IMG/VR virus record: IMGVR_UViG_3300021373_001563
Span: 1-50,776 of that record
Reading direction: 5' to 3' (one strand)
Length of the DNA stretch: 50,776 nucleotides
DNA from: a virus
Below, piece by piece: positions 17,334-26,130 of this stretch. The notes below the pieces were generated by a model, which was not told where the DNA came from, ran no database searches, and was given only the letters and a program-made list of their open reading frames with translations. Made by a program: the position numbers and the translations under genes. The number at the start of each line of letters is the position of its first letter. Position 1 is the first letter of the stretch.

Positions 17334-17837
17334 ATGACAAAAAAATTAGAAGAATTATTAGACTTGCCTGAATCAAAAGAAATTATTGAAAAGGCTGAGT
17401 CACAAGAACAAGATCAAAAAGCTCACGAAATAGAGCGTCAAAAAGACACATTTCGAGATATAGCAGAATTTGATAAAATTAGTGCTGCACTACCTGCTGT
17501 AAAAGGACTAGGAGATTTAGCAGATAAAGAGCTAAACGAAGTTGCAGATAAAGCAATGCAAGCATATGATGATCTAATGGACTTAGGAATGAATGTAGAA
17601 AGTCGGTATAGTGGCAGAGTTTTTGAAGTAGCAGGTAATATGCTCAAGACTAGTTTAGATGCTAAAACGCAAAAGTTAGATAAAAAACTAAAAATGATTG
17701 AATTACAGCTCAAAAAACAGAAGCTAGATAATGATTCTAATGTAAACGATGGTGATATTATTAACGGCGAAAACTATGTAGTCACTGACAGAAATAGCCT
17801 ACTAGAGAAGCTAAAAGGACTTGATAAAGATAAATAA
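17334..17837 (+). CDS. gp16: Small terminase subunit gp16
   Basis: A 167-residue protein, almost the same length as T4 gp16 (164), with the same plan: a short acidic N-terminus, a central pair of long helices (about residues 55-135, including AMQAYDDLMDLGMNVESRY and GNMLKTSLDAKTQKLDKKLK) and a charged C-terminal tail. The small terminase forms a ring that recognises DNA and regulates the large terminase gp17, which lies two genes downstream. The stop codon is inside the next late promoter. Confidence 0.75.
   Translation: MTKKLEELLDLPESKEIIEKAESQEQDQKAHEIERQKDTFRDIAEFDKISAALPAVKGLGDLADKELNEVADKAMQAYDDLMDLGMNVESRYSGRVFEVAGNMLKTSLDAKTQKLDKKLKMIELQLKKQKLDNDSNVNDGDIINGENYVVTDRNSLLEKLKGLDKDK
17829..17836 (+). 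promoter_or_regulatory. Late promoter of the head-internal gene
   Basis: GATAAATA overlapping the gp16 stop; the next ATG is at 17859. Confidence 0.65.
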
Positions 17838-17858
17838 TATATAATAGGATATTGCGCA

Positions 17859-18416
17859 ATGAAATCTTTTAAAGAATATTTAACAGAGTCTAAAAAGACT
17901 TACCCATTTAAAATAGCAATCGCTGGCGAGTTGCCAGACGGTTTTAACGATTATCTAAAAACTTGTTTAGAACGATTTAAAGTATCAGAATTGTCAAGTG
18001 GTAAAAAGACACCAATACAAGAACGTCCTTTAGATTTTCCTAATTTACACAATATGGAAGTTACGCATTTTGAAGCAGATCTATTATATCCAACAACTGC
18101 ACAAGTATTGGGTGAATATTTAGATGCTTGTTGCGATTGCCCAGCAGGCCATATTGTTGTGCGTAATGCTGCTGATCCACTTGAACTTTATCAAGAAGAA
18201 GCAGCCGATGATGCATACGAAGTAAAACTTACTCAAGAAGAGATGGGCGGAGAAAGTGCGCAAGACTCCGTAGCAGGCAACAGAGTAATGGACCTATTAA
18301 AAGAACTAGAAGTTGCTCGCAAAGAAAGAGAACACGATCCAGCTGCCGCTGCACCTGTTGGTGAAAGCAGTGATATTGATAACACAGAAAATGCTACATC
18401 GGTAGTAGGAGGATAA
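17859..18416 (+). CDS. Putative internal head protein with capsid-targeting N-terminus
   Basis: A 185-residue protein I cannot assign to a named family. Its N-terminus MKSFKEYLTES resembles the capsid-targeting sequence of T4 internal proteins (MKTYQEFIAE), which directs proteins into the prohead and is removed by the gp21 protease after an L/I-x-E motif. Here L8-T9-E10 would be the cut site. The rest is acidic, with a CCDCPAG cluster near residues 91-97 and an Ala-rich C-terminus. Its place between gp16 and gp17, with a late promoter, fits a head component. Confidence 0.5.
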   Translation: MKSFKEYLTESKKTYPFKIAIAGELPDGFNDYLKTCLERFKVSELSSGKKTPIQERPLDFPNLHNMEVTHFEADLLYPTTAQVLGEYLDACCDCPAGHIVVRNAADPLELYQEEAADDAYEVKLTQEEMGGESAQDSVAGNRVMDLLKELEVARKEREHDPAAAAPVGESSDIDNTENATSVVGG

Positions 18417-18420
18417 TAAA

Positions 18421-19044
18421 ATGGAAATGAAAAAATTATTAGAATCATTAGACGAGTGTGGCATGAACGAGATGCCAGGTATGCCACCAGCAATGCCACC
18501 ACAAGAAGTAGATAAAGGAAATCCTGTATCTATGAACGTGTCAATTAATGCTAGTGGTAAAGACCATGTCGAAGATTTACTTAACATGATGAAAAATGCA
18601 GGACTAGGTGATGCAAAACCTGTAGACGCTAAAATGCTTGCACCACGTTTAGACATGGAAAGGTTACGTGACATTGTTGATTCACCGATGGACGATCCAG
18701 AGATTCCAGGCAAAGACGATGTTGACGGCGACAAAGACATTACAGCGATGGGCTGCAACGACGACATTGAATACGAAGAAGGCTATGAAAATGAACCAGA
18801 GCCTAGAGTTGGTGATATCGAAGATGTAACACCGGACGGTGATGATCTACATCGTTCAAAGGATCGTAAAGCAATTCGCACTAATGATCCAGCATTAGAA
18901 AATATTAAAGCAGACCTTTATGCTGCACTAAGCGAAAAGAAAGCAAAGCCAGATTATATTGACATTGACGGTGATGGCGACAAAAAAGAGCCAATGAAAA
19001 AGGCAGTCAAAGACAAAGAAGAGAAAAAAGTTAAAGAAAAGTAA
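18421..19044 (+). CDS. Acidic head-associated protein with EF-hand-like loop
   Basis: A 207-residue, strongly acidic protein, 4 bases after the preceding gene. It starts MEMKKLLESLDE, again resembling a short head-targeting helix with an L-x-E. A Met/Pro-rich stretch (MPGMPPAMPP) follows at about residues 19-28. Near residues 179-190 the sequence DYIDIDGDGDKK has the D-x-D-x-D-G spacing of a calcium-binding loop, and the last 20 residues are Lys/Glu repeats. Similar acidic proteins with this loop are common next to terminase genes in marine T4-like phages, where a scaffold or internal head role is suspected. It ends at a strong terminator. Confidence 0.5.
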   Translation: MEMKKLLESLDECGMNEMPGMPPAMPPQEVDKGNPVSMNVSINASGKDHVEDLLNMMKNAGLGDAKPVDAKMLAPRLDMERLRDIVDSPMDDPEIPGKDDVDGDKDITAMGCNDDIEYEEGYENEPEPRVGDIEDVTPDGDDLHRSKDRKAIRTNDPALENIKADLYAALSEKKAKPDYIDIDGDGDKKEPMKKAVKDKEEKKVKEK

Positions 19045-19064
19045 CACACTTCCCTAGACTACTC

Positions 19065-19091
19065 AATAGGCACTTCGGTGCCTATTTTTTT
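19065..19091 (+). terminator. Intrinsic terminator with TTCG tetraloop
   Basis: A 9-base perfect stem (AATAGGCAC / GTGCCTATT) closed by TTCG, followed by a T-run to 19091. It separates the head genes from terL. Confidence 0.9.
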
Positions 19092-19092
19092 G

Positions 19093-19100
19093 GTTAAATA
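19093..19100 (+). promoter_or_regulatory. Late promoter of the large terminase (leaderless)
   Basis: GTTAAATA directly after the terminator T-run, then CAGT and the ATG at 19105. Confidence 0.7.
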
Positions 19101-19104
19101 CAGT

Positions 19105-20691
19105 ATGGCAAGTAAAAGTTTAGATGGTGTCTTAACTAAAAAGGCAAATACAAAAGAAACATATACTAATGCACAAATTGAAGATCTTGCAAAGTGCATG
19201 GATCCTGACGAGGGTTACTTACACTTCGCAAGAAGTTTTGCATATATCCAACATCCTGTAAAAGGCAAACTATTGTTTGATCCTTTTGAGTATCAATTGC
19301 GATTGATGCACAGTTATCATAGTTATAGATTTAATATTAACATGATGCCTAGACAAACAGGTAAAACAACCTGTGCTGCTATCTATCTTGCATGGTATGC
19401 AATGTTTAATTCAGATCAAACAATTCTTATTGCTGCACACAAGTACACAGGCGCACAAGAGATTATGGCACGTATACGATATGTGTATGAAACATGTCCA
19501 GACCATATTAGAGCCGGTGTTACAAGTTACAACAAAGGTAGCATAGAGTTTGAAAATGGTTCACGTATTGTAAGCCAAACAACAACGGGCAACACAGGAC
19601 GTGGTATGTCTATATCATTACTATACTGTGACGAGTTTGCATTTGTGCAACCTAACATTGCAGAAGAGTTTTGGACTTCAATATCACCTACACTAGCAAC
19701 AGGTGGTCGTGCTATTATTACAAGCACACCAAACTCGGACGAAGATACATTTGCTACTATTTGGAAACAAGCTGAAGACAAGTTTGATGCACACGGTAAT
19801 GAACAAGAAGTTGGAATAAATGGATTCCATAGTTTTAGAGCAGAGTGGGAAGAACATCCTGATAGAGATGAAGAATGGAAAGAAGCTGAAATTGGTCGTA
19901 TAGGCGAGGAAAAGTTTAGACGTGAATATGGTTGTGAATTTTTAGTATTTGACGAAACACTTATTAACAGTATAAAACTGGCAGCAATGGAAGGCGAAAG
20001 TCCAATTCTTAATATGGGTCAAACACGTTGGTATAAAAAACCTACAAGTGAATTTACGTATGCAGTTGGTTTAGATCCTAGCATGGGTACTGGTGGTGAT
20101 AATGCAGCTATACAAGTTTTTGAATTACCAAGCTACGAGCAAGTAGCAGAATGGCAACATAATCAAACAGGTATACCTGGACAGGTTAGAGTACTTGCTG
20201 ACATATGTAAGTATATCGCAGATCAAACAAAAAACGATAATAGTATATATTGGAGTGTAGAAAATAACGGCATTGGAGAAGCAGCACTAATCGTTATAAA
20301 CGATTTTGGGGAAGAGAATATACCAGGACTATTTGTGTCTGAACCTATTCGAAAAGGACATGTGCGCAAGTTCCGTAAAGGGTTTAATACTACACACAGC
20401 ACTAAAATTACAGCATGTAGTCGATTAAAAACTATGGTTGAAAATGATAAAATGATAGTTAGAAGTAAACCATTGCTATCTGAATTAAAAGGTTTTGTTG
20501 CAACTGGATCAAGTTTTCAAGCAAAGTCGGGTATGAGTGACGATCTAGTTAGTGCTACACTATTATGTATTAGAATGATGAGTGTTCTCAAAGATTGGGA
20601 TCCTAGAATTTATAATTCTTTTAATCAGGCAGAACAAGATGAAGATTATGAAGCACCTATGCCAATCTTCATATCTAGCAACTTTGGATAA
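19105..20691 (+). CDS. gp17: Large terminase subunit gp17
   Basis: The start is taken as MASKSLDG at 19105, because the in-frame ATG at 19078 lies inside the terminator stem and upstream of the promoter. The protein is 528 residues (T4 gp17 is 610). Walker A is at about residues 82-89 (PRQTGKTT), Walker B with the catalytic Glu at about 172-180 (LLYCDEFAF), and the RNase H-like nuclease domain starts at about 321 (VGLDPSMGTGGD). It is the ATP-driven motor and headful nuclease of DNA packaging, working with gp16. A leaderless late mRNA is predicted. Confidence 0.95.
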   Translation: MASKSLDGVLTKKANTKETYTNAQIEDLAKCMDPDEGYLHFARSFAYIQHPVKGKLLFDPFEYQLRLMHSYHSYRFNINMMPRQTGKTTCAAIYLAWYAMFNSDQTILIAAHKYTGAQEIMARIRYVYETCPDHIRAGVTSYNKGSIEFENGSRIVSQTTTGNTGRGMSISLLYCDEFAFVQPNIAEEFWTSISPTLATGGRAIITSTPNSDEDTFATIWKQAEDKFDAHGNEQEVGINGFHSFRAEWEEHPDRDEEWKEAEIGRIGEEKFRREYGCEFLVFDETLINSIKLAAMEGESPILNMGQTRWYKKPTSEFTYAVGLDPSMGTGGDNAAIQVFELPSYEQVAEWQHNQTGIPGQVRVLADICKYIADQTKNDNSIYWSVENNGIGEAALIVINDFGEENIPGLFVSEPIRKGHVRKFRKGFNTTHSTKITACSRLKTMVENDKMIVRSKPLLSELKGFVATGSSFQAKSGMSDDLVSATLLCIRMMSVLKDWDPRIYNSFNQAEQDEDYEAPMPIFISSNFG

Positions 20692-20694
20692 ATA
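20687..20694 (+). promoter_or_regulatory. Late promoter, leaderless, for the 646-residue protein
   Basis: GATAAATA overlapping the terL stop codon, then TTAGT and the ATG at 20700. Confidence 0.75.
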
Positions 20695-20699
20695 TTAGT

Positions 20700-22640
20700 A
20701 TGGATAAACTTGATCAAACAGCAGAAGAACTATTTTCAAAAATACGTGGACGTTTTTCCAATGTAACTATTGGCGACGGCGAAGGAAACGTAGTTAACGA
20801 TCCAAAAGAAGCAAGATTTTTTGAATTTGCATATAATGATAAAAATCAAGATTTTGGAAATGTAAGTATATCATTGTCAGCTGATGATGGTGTTGTTGTA
20901 ATGTTTAATAAAGAAGTAGTAGAAAATGCTGTATCAAAAAGTTTATGGTTTGAGTTTTTAAAAGAATTAAGAACATTTTCTAAAAAAAGAATGTTAGGAT
21001 TTAATACTAGAGATATTACAAAATCAAATTTAGAAAAAAGAGACTATAAATACCTTGCAACAAAAACTGGGGACGATAAAATGAATGAATCAAAACTATA
21101 CGGCACATCACGTATAAGTTATCAAGACGTTGATAATGCAAGACTTGTAATTAAACACACTGAAAGTGTTAATCAAGAACTTGCATCGGGTCGTACACAA
21201 AAGATTGGTACGATTTATATTGAAAGTGCAGACGGAGAAAGATTTAGATATCCGTATAAGCATTTAACTGGCGCAAGAGCAATGGCACGTCATGTTGCTG
21301 AAGGTGGCAAACCTTACGATGACTTTGGCAAGCATATTACCGGACTAAGCGAAGAATTATCAAAACTACGTAAGTTTAAAACTTATATGGGTCGTTCAGC
21401 AGTAATGGCAGAAAGTCTTAGCGAGTATATGGACATTGTTAAAGAGCGTATACAAACAGTTAAGAAAACAGTCGAAAGTCTCCAAAAACCAAGTTTTTAC
21501 AAGCAAACATTTGAAGCATTTGAAACCCCAGTACTAGAAGATGTTCCAAGTGATGTTGCAGAAAACTGGATTGATCAACTAACTATTAGACAGTTTAACG
21601 AAGAACTTAAAGACGTATTTCCTTATATCTATAATCTAGTTTCAGAGGCTACTAAAGCAAAAGAATTAGGACCAGATGATTTATTAGGAGAAGCAAAAAA
21701 CGATTGTGACGAAACTTGTCCTAAAAGTTGTCCAGATTGCGGCGGCACTGGTGATCCAGAAGAATACAAAAAAACAAACGAAGGCGAAAGACACGGCAAC
21801 GATAAAATGTATGACAAATGCTGGGACGGTTACAAAAAAGTACCAGGCAAGAAGCGTGGCGAAAAAGGATCATGCGTTAAGGCCGAAGCAGAAATAGAAA
21901 GAGGCTTTGAAGAAATGATGGGTCAGTTTAGCGAAAAACCAGAAAGCGAAGCAGGCGCAGAAGTATTCCACGATGGTACAACTATCTATCCTAAAGTAGG
22001 CGACAAAGTTGAAGTGTTCTATACTTCAACTGATGAAAAGCCTGACAATGCAGTAGGTGTTATTGTTGGTCAAGGCGAAGGCAGACAACAGTGGAAAGTA
22101 AAATTCAAAGACAACGAAACTGGCGAAGTTGTAACAAATACATATAGTTCACACGATGAATTTATGATTCTTGACAAAGATAGAGACAACCCAGATCGTA
22201 TTAAAGATCGTGAGCAAGGCGAACTACCTATGCCAGGCGGACAAACAAACCGTCGTAATGTAAAAAACCCAGCAGGTGAAAAAGAAGGCAATGCATATGC
22301 TAACGCTGTACGTCAGGCAAAGAAAGACGGTAAGAAAAAAGGCGATAAGATTCAAGGCCCAGACGGTGATGAAATTACATTAGAAAAAGACAAAAAGACA
22401 CCACTAGGCGAGTTTATTTTATCTTATTACGATAGAGAAATAGGCGAGTTCCCAAAAGGCGAAACCGCTGTACTTACCATGGTAGAGAAAGATTACGGCG
22501 AGCAGTTCATAGAACCTGCTAAGGCGTTTATCGAACAAGTTAATGCTCTATTCGACGATTTCCAAATGAAAACACAACCACAACAAATGGAAGTTGATAC
22601 AGAGTATGAAAGAATGCGTGAATTAGCTGGTTTAAGATAA
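20700..22640 (+). CDS. Large conserved protein of marine T4-like phages, probably virion-associated
   Basis: A 646-residue protein. The N-terminal 330 residues hold well-conserved stretches such as WFEFLKELRTFSKKRMLGFN at about 81-100, MNESKLYGTSRISYQ at about 128-142 and ARHVAEGGKPYDDFGKHI. A Cys-rich segment follows at about residues 340-396: CDETCPKSCPDCGGTG resembles a DnaJ-type zinc knuckle, and CWDGYKKVPGKKRGEKGSC is a second Cys motif seen in head-gene neighbours of cyanophages. The C-terminus is charged and partly low-complexity. Function is unknown to me; the late promoter and its place after terL suggest a virion or assembly role. Confidence 0.5.
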   Translation: MDKLDQTAEELFSKIRGRFSNVTIGDGEGNVVNDPKEARFFEFAYNDKNQDFGNVSISLSADDGVVVMFNKEVVENAVSKSLWFEFLKELRTFSKKRMLGFNTRDITKSNLEKRDYKYLATKTGDDKMNESKLYGTSRISYQDVDNARLVIKHTESVNQELASGRTQKIGTIYIESADGERFRYPYKHLTGARAMARHVAEGGKPYDDFGKHITGLSEELSKLRKFKTYMGRSAVMAESLSEYMDIVKERIQTVKKTVESLQKPSFYKQTFEAFETPVLEDVPSDVAENWIDQLTIRQFNEELKDVFPYIYNLVSEATKAKELGPDDLLGEAKNDCDETCPKSCPDCGGTGDPEEYKKTNEGERHGNDKMYDKCWDGYKKVPGKKRGEKGSCVKAEAEIERGFEEMMGQFSEKPESEAGAEVFHDGTTIYPKVGDKVEVFYTSTDEKPDNAVGVIVGQGEGRQQWKVKFKDNETGEVVTNTYSSHDEFMILDKDRDNPDRIKDREQGELPMPGGQTNRRNVKNPAGEKEGNAYANAVRQAKKDGKKKGDKIQGPDGDEITLEKDKKTPLGEFILSYYDREIGEFPKGETAVLTMVEKDYGEQFIEPAKAFIEQVNALFDDFQMKTQPQQMEVDTEYERMRELAGLR

Positions 22641-22651
22641 TCAGCTAATTC
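22620..22651 (+). terminator. Perfect 10-base hairpin at the end of the 646-residue gene
   Basis: GAATTAGCTG and CAGCTAATTC are exact complements around a 12-base loop that contains the stop codon. There is no proper T-run, so it is a weak terminator or an RNA-stability hairpin. Confidence 0.45.
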
Positions 22652-22675
22652 ATTCATATTTCTGTCAAAAAAGAC

Positions 22676-22704
22676 TTGACAGGATAAATAATAGAGTGTA
22701 GTAT
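22676..22704 (+). promoter_or_regulatory. sigma70-type promoter of gp32
   Basis: TTGACA, 17-base spacer, TAGTAT. The leader to the ATG at 22768 is about 57 bases with an AGGAGG ribosome site. Confidence 0.75.
22683..22690 (+). promoter_or_regulatory. Late motif nested inside the gp32 promoter
   Basis: GATAAATA lies in the spacer of the sigma70-type promoter. A transcript from here would include the hairpin AGTGTAG/CTACACT at 22695-22721; the early transcript would not. Confidence 0.5.
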
Positions 22705-22767
22705 ATACAATGTGCTACACTTAATTTAGGCACAAAGCTATAAGGCAAAAATATAGGAGGCATAATT

Positions 22768-23748
22768 ATGGCATCATTAGCAGAAATTCGAGCAAAGCTC
22801 AAAGAACAAGAAAACCGCACTTCAGGCGGTTCAAATGGCCCAAGCGGTCCAAACCCAATTTACCCATTTTGGAATATGAAAGAAGGCGAGAGTTCAACTC
22901 TACGTTTCCTTCCTGACGGTAATCCAGATAATACTTTTTTCTGGGCAGAACGTTTGATGATCAAACTTCCGTTTTCGGGTATTAAAGGACAAACTGATTC
23001 ACGTCCAGTACAAGTACAAGTTCCATGTATGGAAATGTATGGTGAATCATGCCCTATCTTACAAGAGGTACGTGGCTGGTTCAAAGATCCAAGTCTAGAA
23101 GATATGGGTCGTAAGTATTGGAAAAAGCGTTCATACTTGTTCCAAGGTTTTGTAACCGATAATCCACTATCCGATGACGAAGCACCTGAAAATCCAATTA
23201 GACGCTTTATCATTGGTCCACAAATCTTCCAGATCATTAAGCAAGCATTAATGGATCCAGACATGGAAGAGTTGCCAACAGATTATACTGCTGGTGTAGA
23301 CTTCCGTTTGAACAAGAGTTCAAAAGGCGGCTATGCAGACTACTCAACATCAAATTGGGCTCGTAGAGAGCGTCCATTAAGTGATGCAGAGATGAATGCA
23401 ATTAATACACACGGCTTGTTTAATCTAAATGACTTCCTACCTAAGAAGCCAGACGAAACAGCAGTTAAAGTATTGACTGAAATGTTTGAAGCAAGTGTTG
23501 ACGGAGAAGCATACGATCCAAATCGTTGGAGCAACTACTTCCGTCCAGCAGGCATGTCAGCAGCAACAGGAGATCCTGTAGCACCTGCGGCAAGTACTCC
23601 TGCTCCTACACCTACTCCAGCACCAACTGCTCCAGTAGCAGAAGCAGCACCAGAGCCAACACCAGCGCCAGCAGCTGAAGCGGCTCCTGCAGAAGGTGGC
23701 AATGCTCAAGACATTCTAGCAATGATTAGAGCACGTCAAGGACAGTAA
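22768..23748 (+). CDS. gp32: Single-stranded DNA-binding protein gp32
   Basis: A 326-residue protein with the gp32 plan. The N-terminus is basic and binds the neighbouring subunit. The OB-fold core contains PFWNMKEGESSTLRFLPDGN (about residues 33-52) and the YWKKRSYLFQGFV region. The C-terminal tail is Ala/Pro/Glu-rich (about residues 265-315) and would contact replication partners. T4 gp32 holds a zinc ion through H64, C77, C87 and C90; here only C87 and C95 remain in the matching region, so that zinc site looks absent. It has an exact AGGAGG ribosome site, an early-type promoter with a nested late motif, and a strong terminator after it, suiting a very abundant protein. Confidence 0.92.
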   Translation: MASLAEIRAKLKEQENRTSGGSNGPSGPNPIYPFWNMKEGESSTLRFLPDGNPDNTFFWAERLMIKLPFSGIKGQTDSRPVQVQVPCMEMYGESCPILQEVRGWFKDPSLEDMGRKYWKKRSYLFQGFVTDNPLSDDEAPENPIRRFIIGPQIFQIIKQALMDPDMEELPTDYTAGVDFRLNKSSKGGYADYSTSNWARRERPLSDAEMNAINTHGLFNLNDFLPKKPDETAVKVLTEMFEASVDGEAYDPNRWSNYFRPAGMSAATGDPVAPAASTPAPTPTPAPTAPVAEAAPEPTPAPAAEAAPAEGGNAQDILAMIRARQGQ

Positions 23749-23755
23749 TAACATT

Positions 23756-23782
23756 ATGGGGGAGCAATCCCCCATGCTTTTT
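23756..23782 (+). terminator. Intrinsic terminator after gp32 with GCAA tetraloop
   Basis: ATGGGGGA / TCCCCCAT stem closed by a GCAA loop, then GC and five Ts. Confidence 0.9.
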
Positions 23783-23797
23783 AGATAGGAGATATAT

Positions 23798-24898
23798 ATG
23801 GCGAATAAAGCATTCGATCCAACGAAGTTTCGAAACTCGTTGACAAAATCCATTCAAGGTATGAGTGCAGGATTTAACGATCCTACAGATTGGGTTAGTA
23901 CAGGCAACTTTGCACTTAACTATCTTATCAGCGGCGACTTTAACCGAGGCGTTCCGATGGGTAAGGTAACTGTATTTGCAGGTGAATCTGGCGCAGGTAA
24001 ATCATATATCTGTGCAGGTAACATTGTAAAATACGCTCAAGAACAAGGAATCTTTGTAGTTCTTATTGACTCAGAGAATGCACTTGACGAATCGTGGCTA
24101 CATGCATTAGACGTAGACACGTCAGAAGAAAAACTACTTAAACTTAATATGTCAATGATTGACGATGTTGCTAAAACTATTAGTACATTTATGACAGATT
24201 ATAAAGCAATGCCAGAGGAAGATCGTCCTAAAGTAATGTTTGTAATTGATAGTTTAGGTATGTTGTTAACACCTACAGATGTAGATCAGTTTAACAAAGG
24301 TGATATGAAAGGTGATATGGGTCGTAAGCCTAAGGCACTAACTTCACTTGTTCGTAACACTGTAAACATGATTGGTTCACATAATGTAGGTCTTGTATGT
24401 ACTAATCACACTTACGCATCACAAGATATGTTTGATCCAGATGATAAAATCTCAGGCGGTCAAGGATTTATCTATGCATCGTCTATTGTAGTTGCAATGA
24501 AGAAGTTGAAACTAAAAGAAGATGAAGACGGTAATAAGATTAGTGAAGTGCGTGGCATTCGTGCAGGTTGTAAAGTGATGAAAACACGTTACGCAAAACC
24601 TTTCGAAGGCGTACAAGTTAAAATTCCTTATGAAACAGGAATGAATCCATATAGCGGATTACTAGAACTTTTTGAAGCAAAAGGTGTTATTGAAAAAAGT
24701 GGTAACAGACTCAAGTACGTAACTAATGCAGGTGAAGAGATTTTAGAATATCGTAAAAAATGGACGGGTGAATTACTCGATACGGTTATGTCAGATTATC
24801 TTGAAAAAGAGGCAAATATGGTAAATACCTCTGACGACGATGTCAACGAAGATGTTGATAACGTGCAACCAATCGAGGAACTTACCACAAATGAATGA
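23798..24898 (+). CDS. uvsX: RecA-like recombinase UvsX
   Basis: A 366-residue protein with Walker A GESGAGKS at residues 62-69, a Walker B-type strand VMFVIDSLGMLL at about 147-158 and the L2-region KISGGQGFIYASS. UvsX coats single-stranded DNA displaced from gp32 and carries out strand exchange in recombination-dependent replication. The ribosome site is TAGGAG. It is the first gene of a tightly overlapping run (uvsX, a 76-residue protein, UvsY-like, methyltransferase), each start overlapping the previous stop. Confidence 0.95.
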   Translation: MANKAFDPTKFRNSLTKSIQGMSAGFNDPTDWVSTGNFALNYLISGDFNRGVPMGKVTVFAGESGAGKSYICAGNIVKYAQEQGIFVVLIDSENALDESWLHALDVDTSEEKLLKLNMSMIDDVAKTISTFMTDYKAMPEEDRPKVMFVIDSLGMLLTPTDVDQFNKGDMKGDMGRKPKALTSLVRNTVNMIGSHNVGLVCTNHTYASQDMFDPDDKISGGQGFIYASSIVVAMKKLKLKEDEDGNKISEVRGIRAGCKVMKTRYAKPFEGVQVKIPYETGMNPYSGLLELFEAKGVIEKSGNRLKYVTNAGEEILEYRKKWTGELLDTVMSDYLEKEANMVNTSDDDVNEDVDNVQPIEELTTNE

Positions 24899-25121
24899 AG
24901 AACAAATTGCTGATATTTGGATTTTATTTAAAGAATATTTAGATAAAAAACAAATTGAAATAGTTGCTGAAAAGTTTGTTGATCACTTAGCCGATTACGG
25001 CGTCGAAGATCATCAACTTAAAGATTTATTTGGAATTGACAGCGCACTTGATGAAGCGATAGGTTATTATTTAGATATTGATTCAGAAGATTATGTTGAT
25101 GAAGAAGATGAGTGGGATTAA
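24891..25121 (+). CDS. Small acidic protein between uvsX and uvsY
   Basis: A 76-residue acidic protein starting MNEEQIADIWILF. I chose 24891, which overlaps the uvsX stop by 8 bases, over the upstream ATG at 24840, which would lie wholly inside uvsX. It is helical in the first half (IWILFKEYLDKKQIEIVAEKF region) and ends in a run of Asp/Glu. Its stop codon shares bases with the next start (TAATG). The function is not recognised; tight coupling to uvsX and the UvsY-like gene suggests a part in recombination. Confidence 0.6.
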   Translation: MNEEQIADIWILFKEYLDKKQIEIVAEKFVDHLADYGVEDHQLKDLFGIDSALDEAIGYYLDIDSEDYVDEEDEWD

Positions 25122-25576
25122 TGGGTTGGTATAGCGAAATATCTCGTGATGTAGGTAGAATACCAGACGCAGTAGCACATTTTGAACGTGAACTGAATGA
25201 TGCAAAAATTGAATGTAAACTTTCAGGTAATGTTGAAAAGGCAGCGGCTGCTATGCCTGGTATAGTGGAACACCGTTTTAATCAGTTACAAGAAATCGAA
25301 GCTATACTTAACTACCTTAATATTGAATTACGTAGATTGCGTAGCTCATACTTTAAAAAATATCTTGAAAACTATCAAAGAGCTTTATCAAGTCGTGATG
25401 TTGAAAAATATGTTGACGGTGAGAGTGATGTAGTTGATTATGAAAAAATTATTAATGAATTTGCTCTCATGCGTAACAAATGGTTGGGTGTTTTAAAAGC
25501 ACTTGATCAAAAACAGTGGCAAATTACAAACGTAGTCAAATTACGTGTAGCAGGTATGGAAGACGCAACGTTGTAA
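25121..25576 (+). CDS. uvsY: UvsY-like recombination mediator
   Basis: A 151-residue helical protein. The start is taken at the ATG at 25121 (MGWYSEIS), which overlaps the previous stop; a GTG three codons earlier is also in frame. UvsY of T4 (137 residues) loads UvsX on gp32-coated DNA. The resemblance is in the middle and end: LNYLNIELRRLRSSYFKKYL, then a DYEKIINEFALMRNKWLGVL helix and a KQWQITNVVKLRVAGMED ending, corresponding to the AIKHIQDMRAFEAG end of T4 UvsY. Position two genes after uvsX adds weight. Confidence 0.6.
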   Translation: MGWYSEISRDVGRIPDAVAHFERELNDAKIECKLSGNVEKAAAAMPGIVEHRFNQLQEIEAILNYLNIELRRLRSSYFKKYLENYQRALSSRDVEKYVDGESDVVDYEKIINEFALMRNKWLGVLKALDQKQWQITNVVKLRVAGMEDATL

Positions 25577-26130
25577 TGTCTCATTCAAATGATTATCTAG
25601 AAGAATTAAAACTTTTACACAACAAAAAAACATTTGGAACTGCATCAAATATTCCAAACGAAGTAAAAGAGCTTATAGAAAATCAATCAGTTAATAGTAT
25701 ATTAGACTTTGGTGCAGGAAAAGGACTAACTTCTTCTGCATTAAAGTCTAATTACAATATTAATGTATACACATACGATCCAGTAACATTCCCAATAAAA
25801 CTTCCAGATCAAGTTGACTTAGTATACAGCAGTGATGTACTAGAACATGTTGAACCTAATCTTATTGATAACACATTAAAAGACCTTTCACATAGAGCGC
25901 AACTATATCAGTATCATTTAATAGCGTGTCATCCTGCAAAAAAATCACTAAGTGACGGACGTAATGCTCATTTAATTATTAAGCCGCCTAAGTGGTGGAA
26001 AGAAAAAATATCTAAATTATCAAATTGGGAAATAGTACACGAAGAAGTTAGAGAATGGACAGCAAAAGTAAAAAAAGGTCCGCTTCGAGATATTGTAAAG
26101 TATGTTGTATTACTTAAAAAATGTACTTAA
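25576..26130 (+). CDS. SAM-dependent methyltransferase
   Basis: A 184-residue class I methyltransferase. The start at 25576 overlaps the previous stop (TAATG). Motif I is ILDFGAGKGLTSSAL (about residues 43-57), followed by an acidic residue at the end of strand 2 (VYTYDP) and a motif-IV-like DLVYSSDVLEHVEP. The domain resembles methyltransferases of small molecules and sugars rather than DNA methyltransferases, since no DPPY or PCQ motif is visible. It is the first gene of the sugar island and converges on the sulfotransferase with a 17-base overlap. The target is unknown. Confidence 0.75.
   Translation: MSHSNDYLEELKLLHNKKTFGTASNIPNEVKELIENQSVNSILDFGAGKGLTSSALKSNYNINVYTYDPVTFPIKLPDQVDLVYSSDVLEHVEPNLIDNTLKDLSHRAQLYQYHLIACHPAKKSLSDGRNAHLIIKPPKWWKEKISKLSNWEIVHEEVREWTAKVKKGPLRDIVKYVVLLKKCT

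Noticed and set aside
19078-19104. Upstream start of the large terminase
   Set aside because: This ATG is within the preceding terminator stem and before the late promoter; the ATG at 19105 matches the leaderless pattern.
22860-23264. 134-codon antisense frame inside gp32 and 144-codon antisense frame at 40542-40976 inside gp41
   Set aside because: Both are shadows of strongly conserved genes; their translations show no domain and no start signals.
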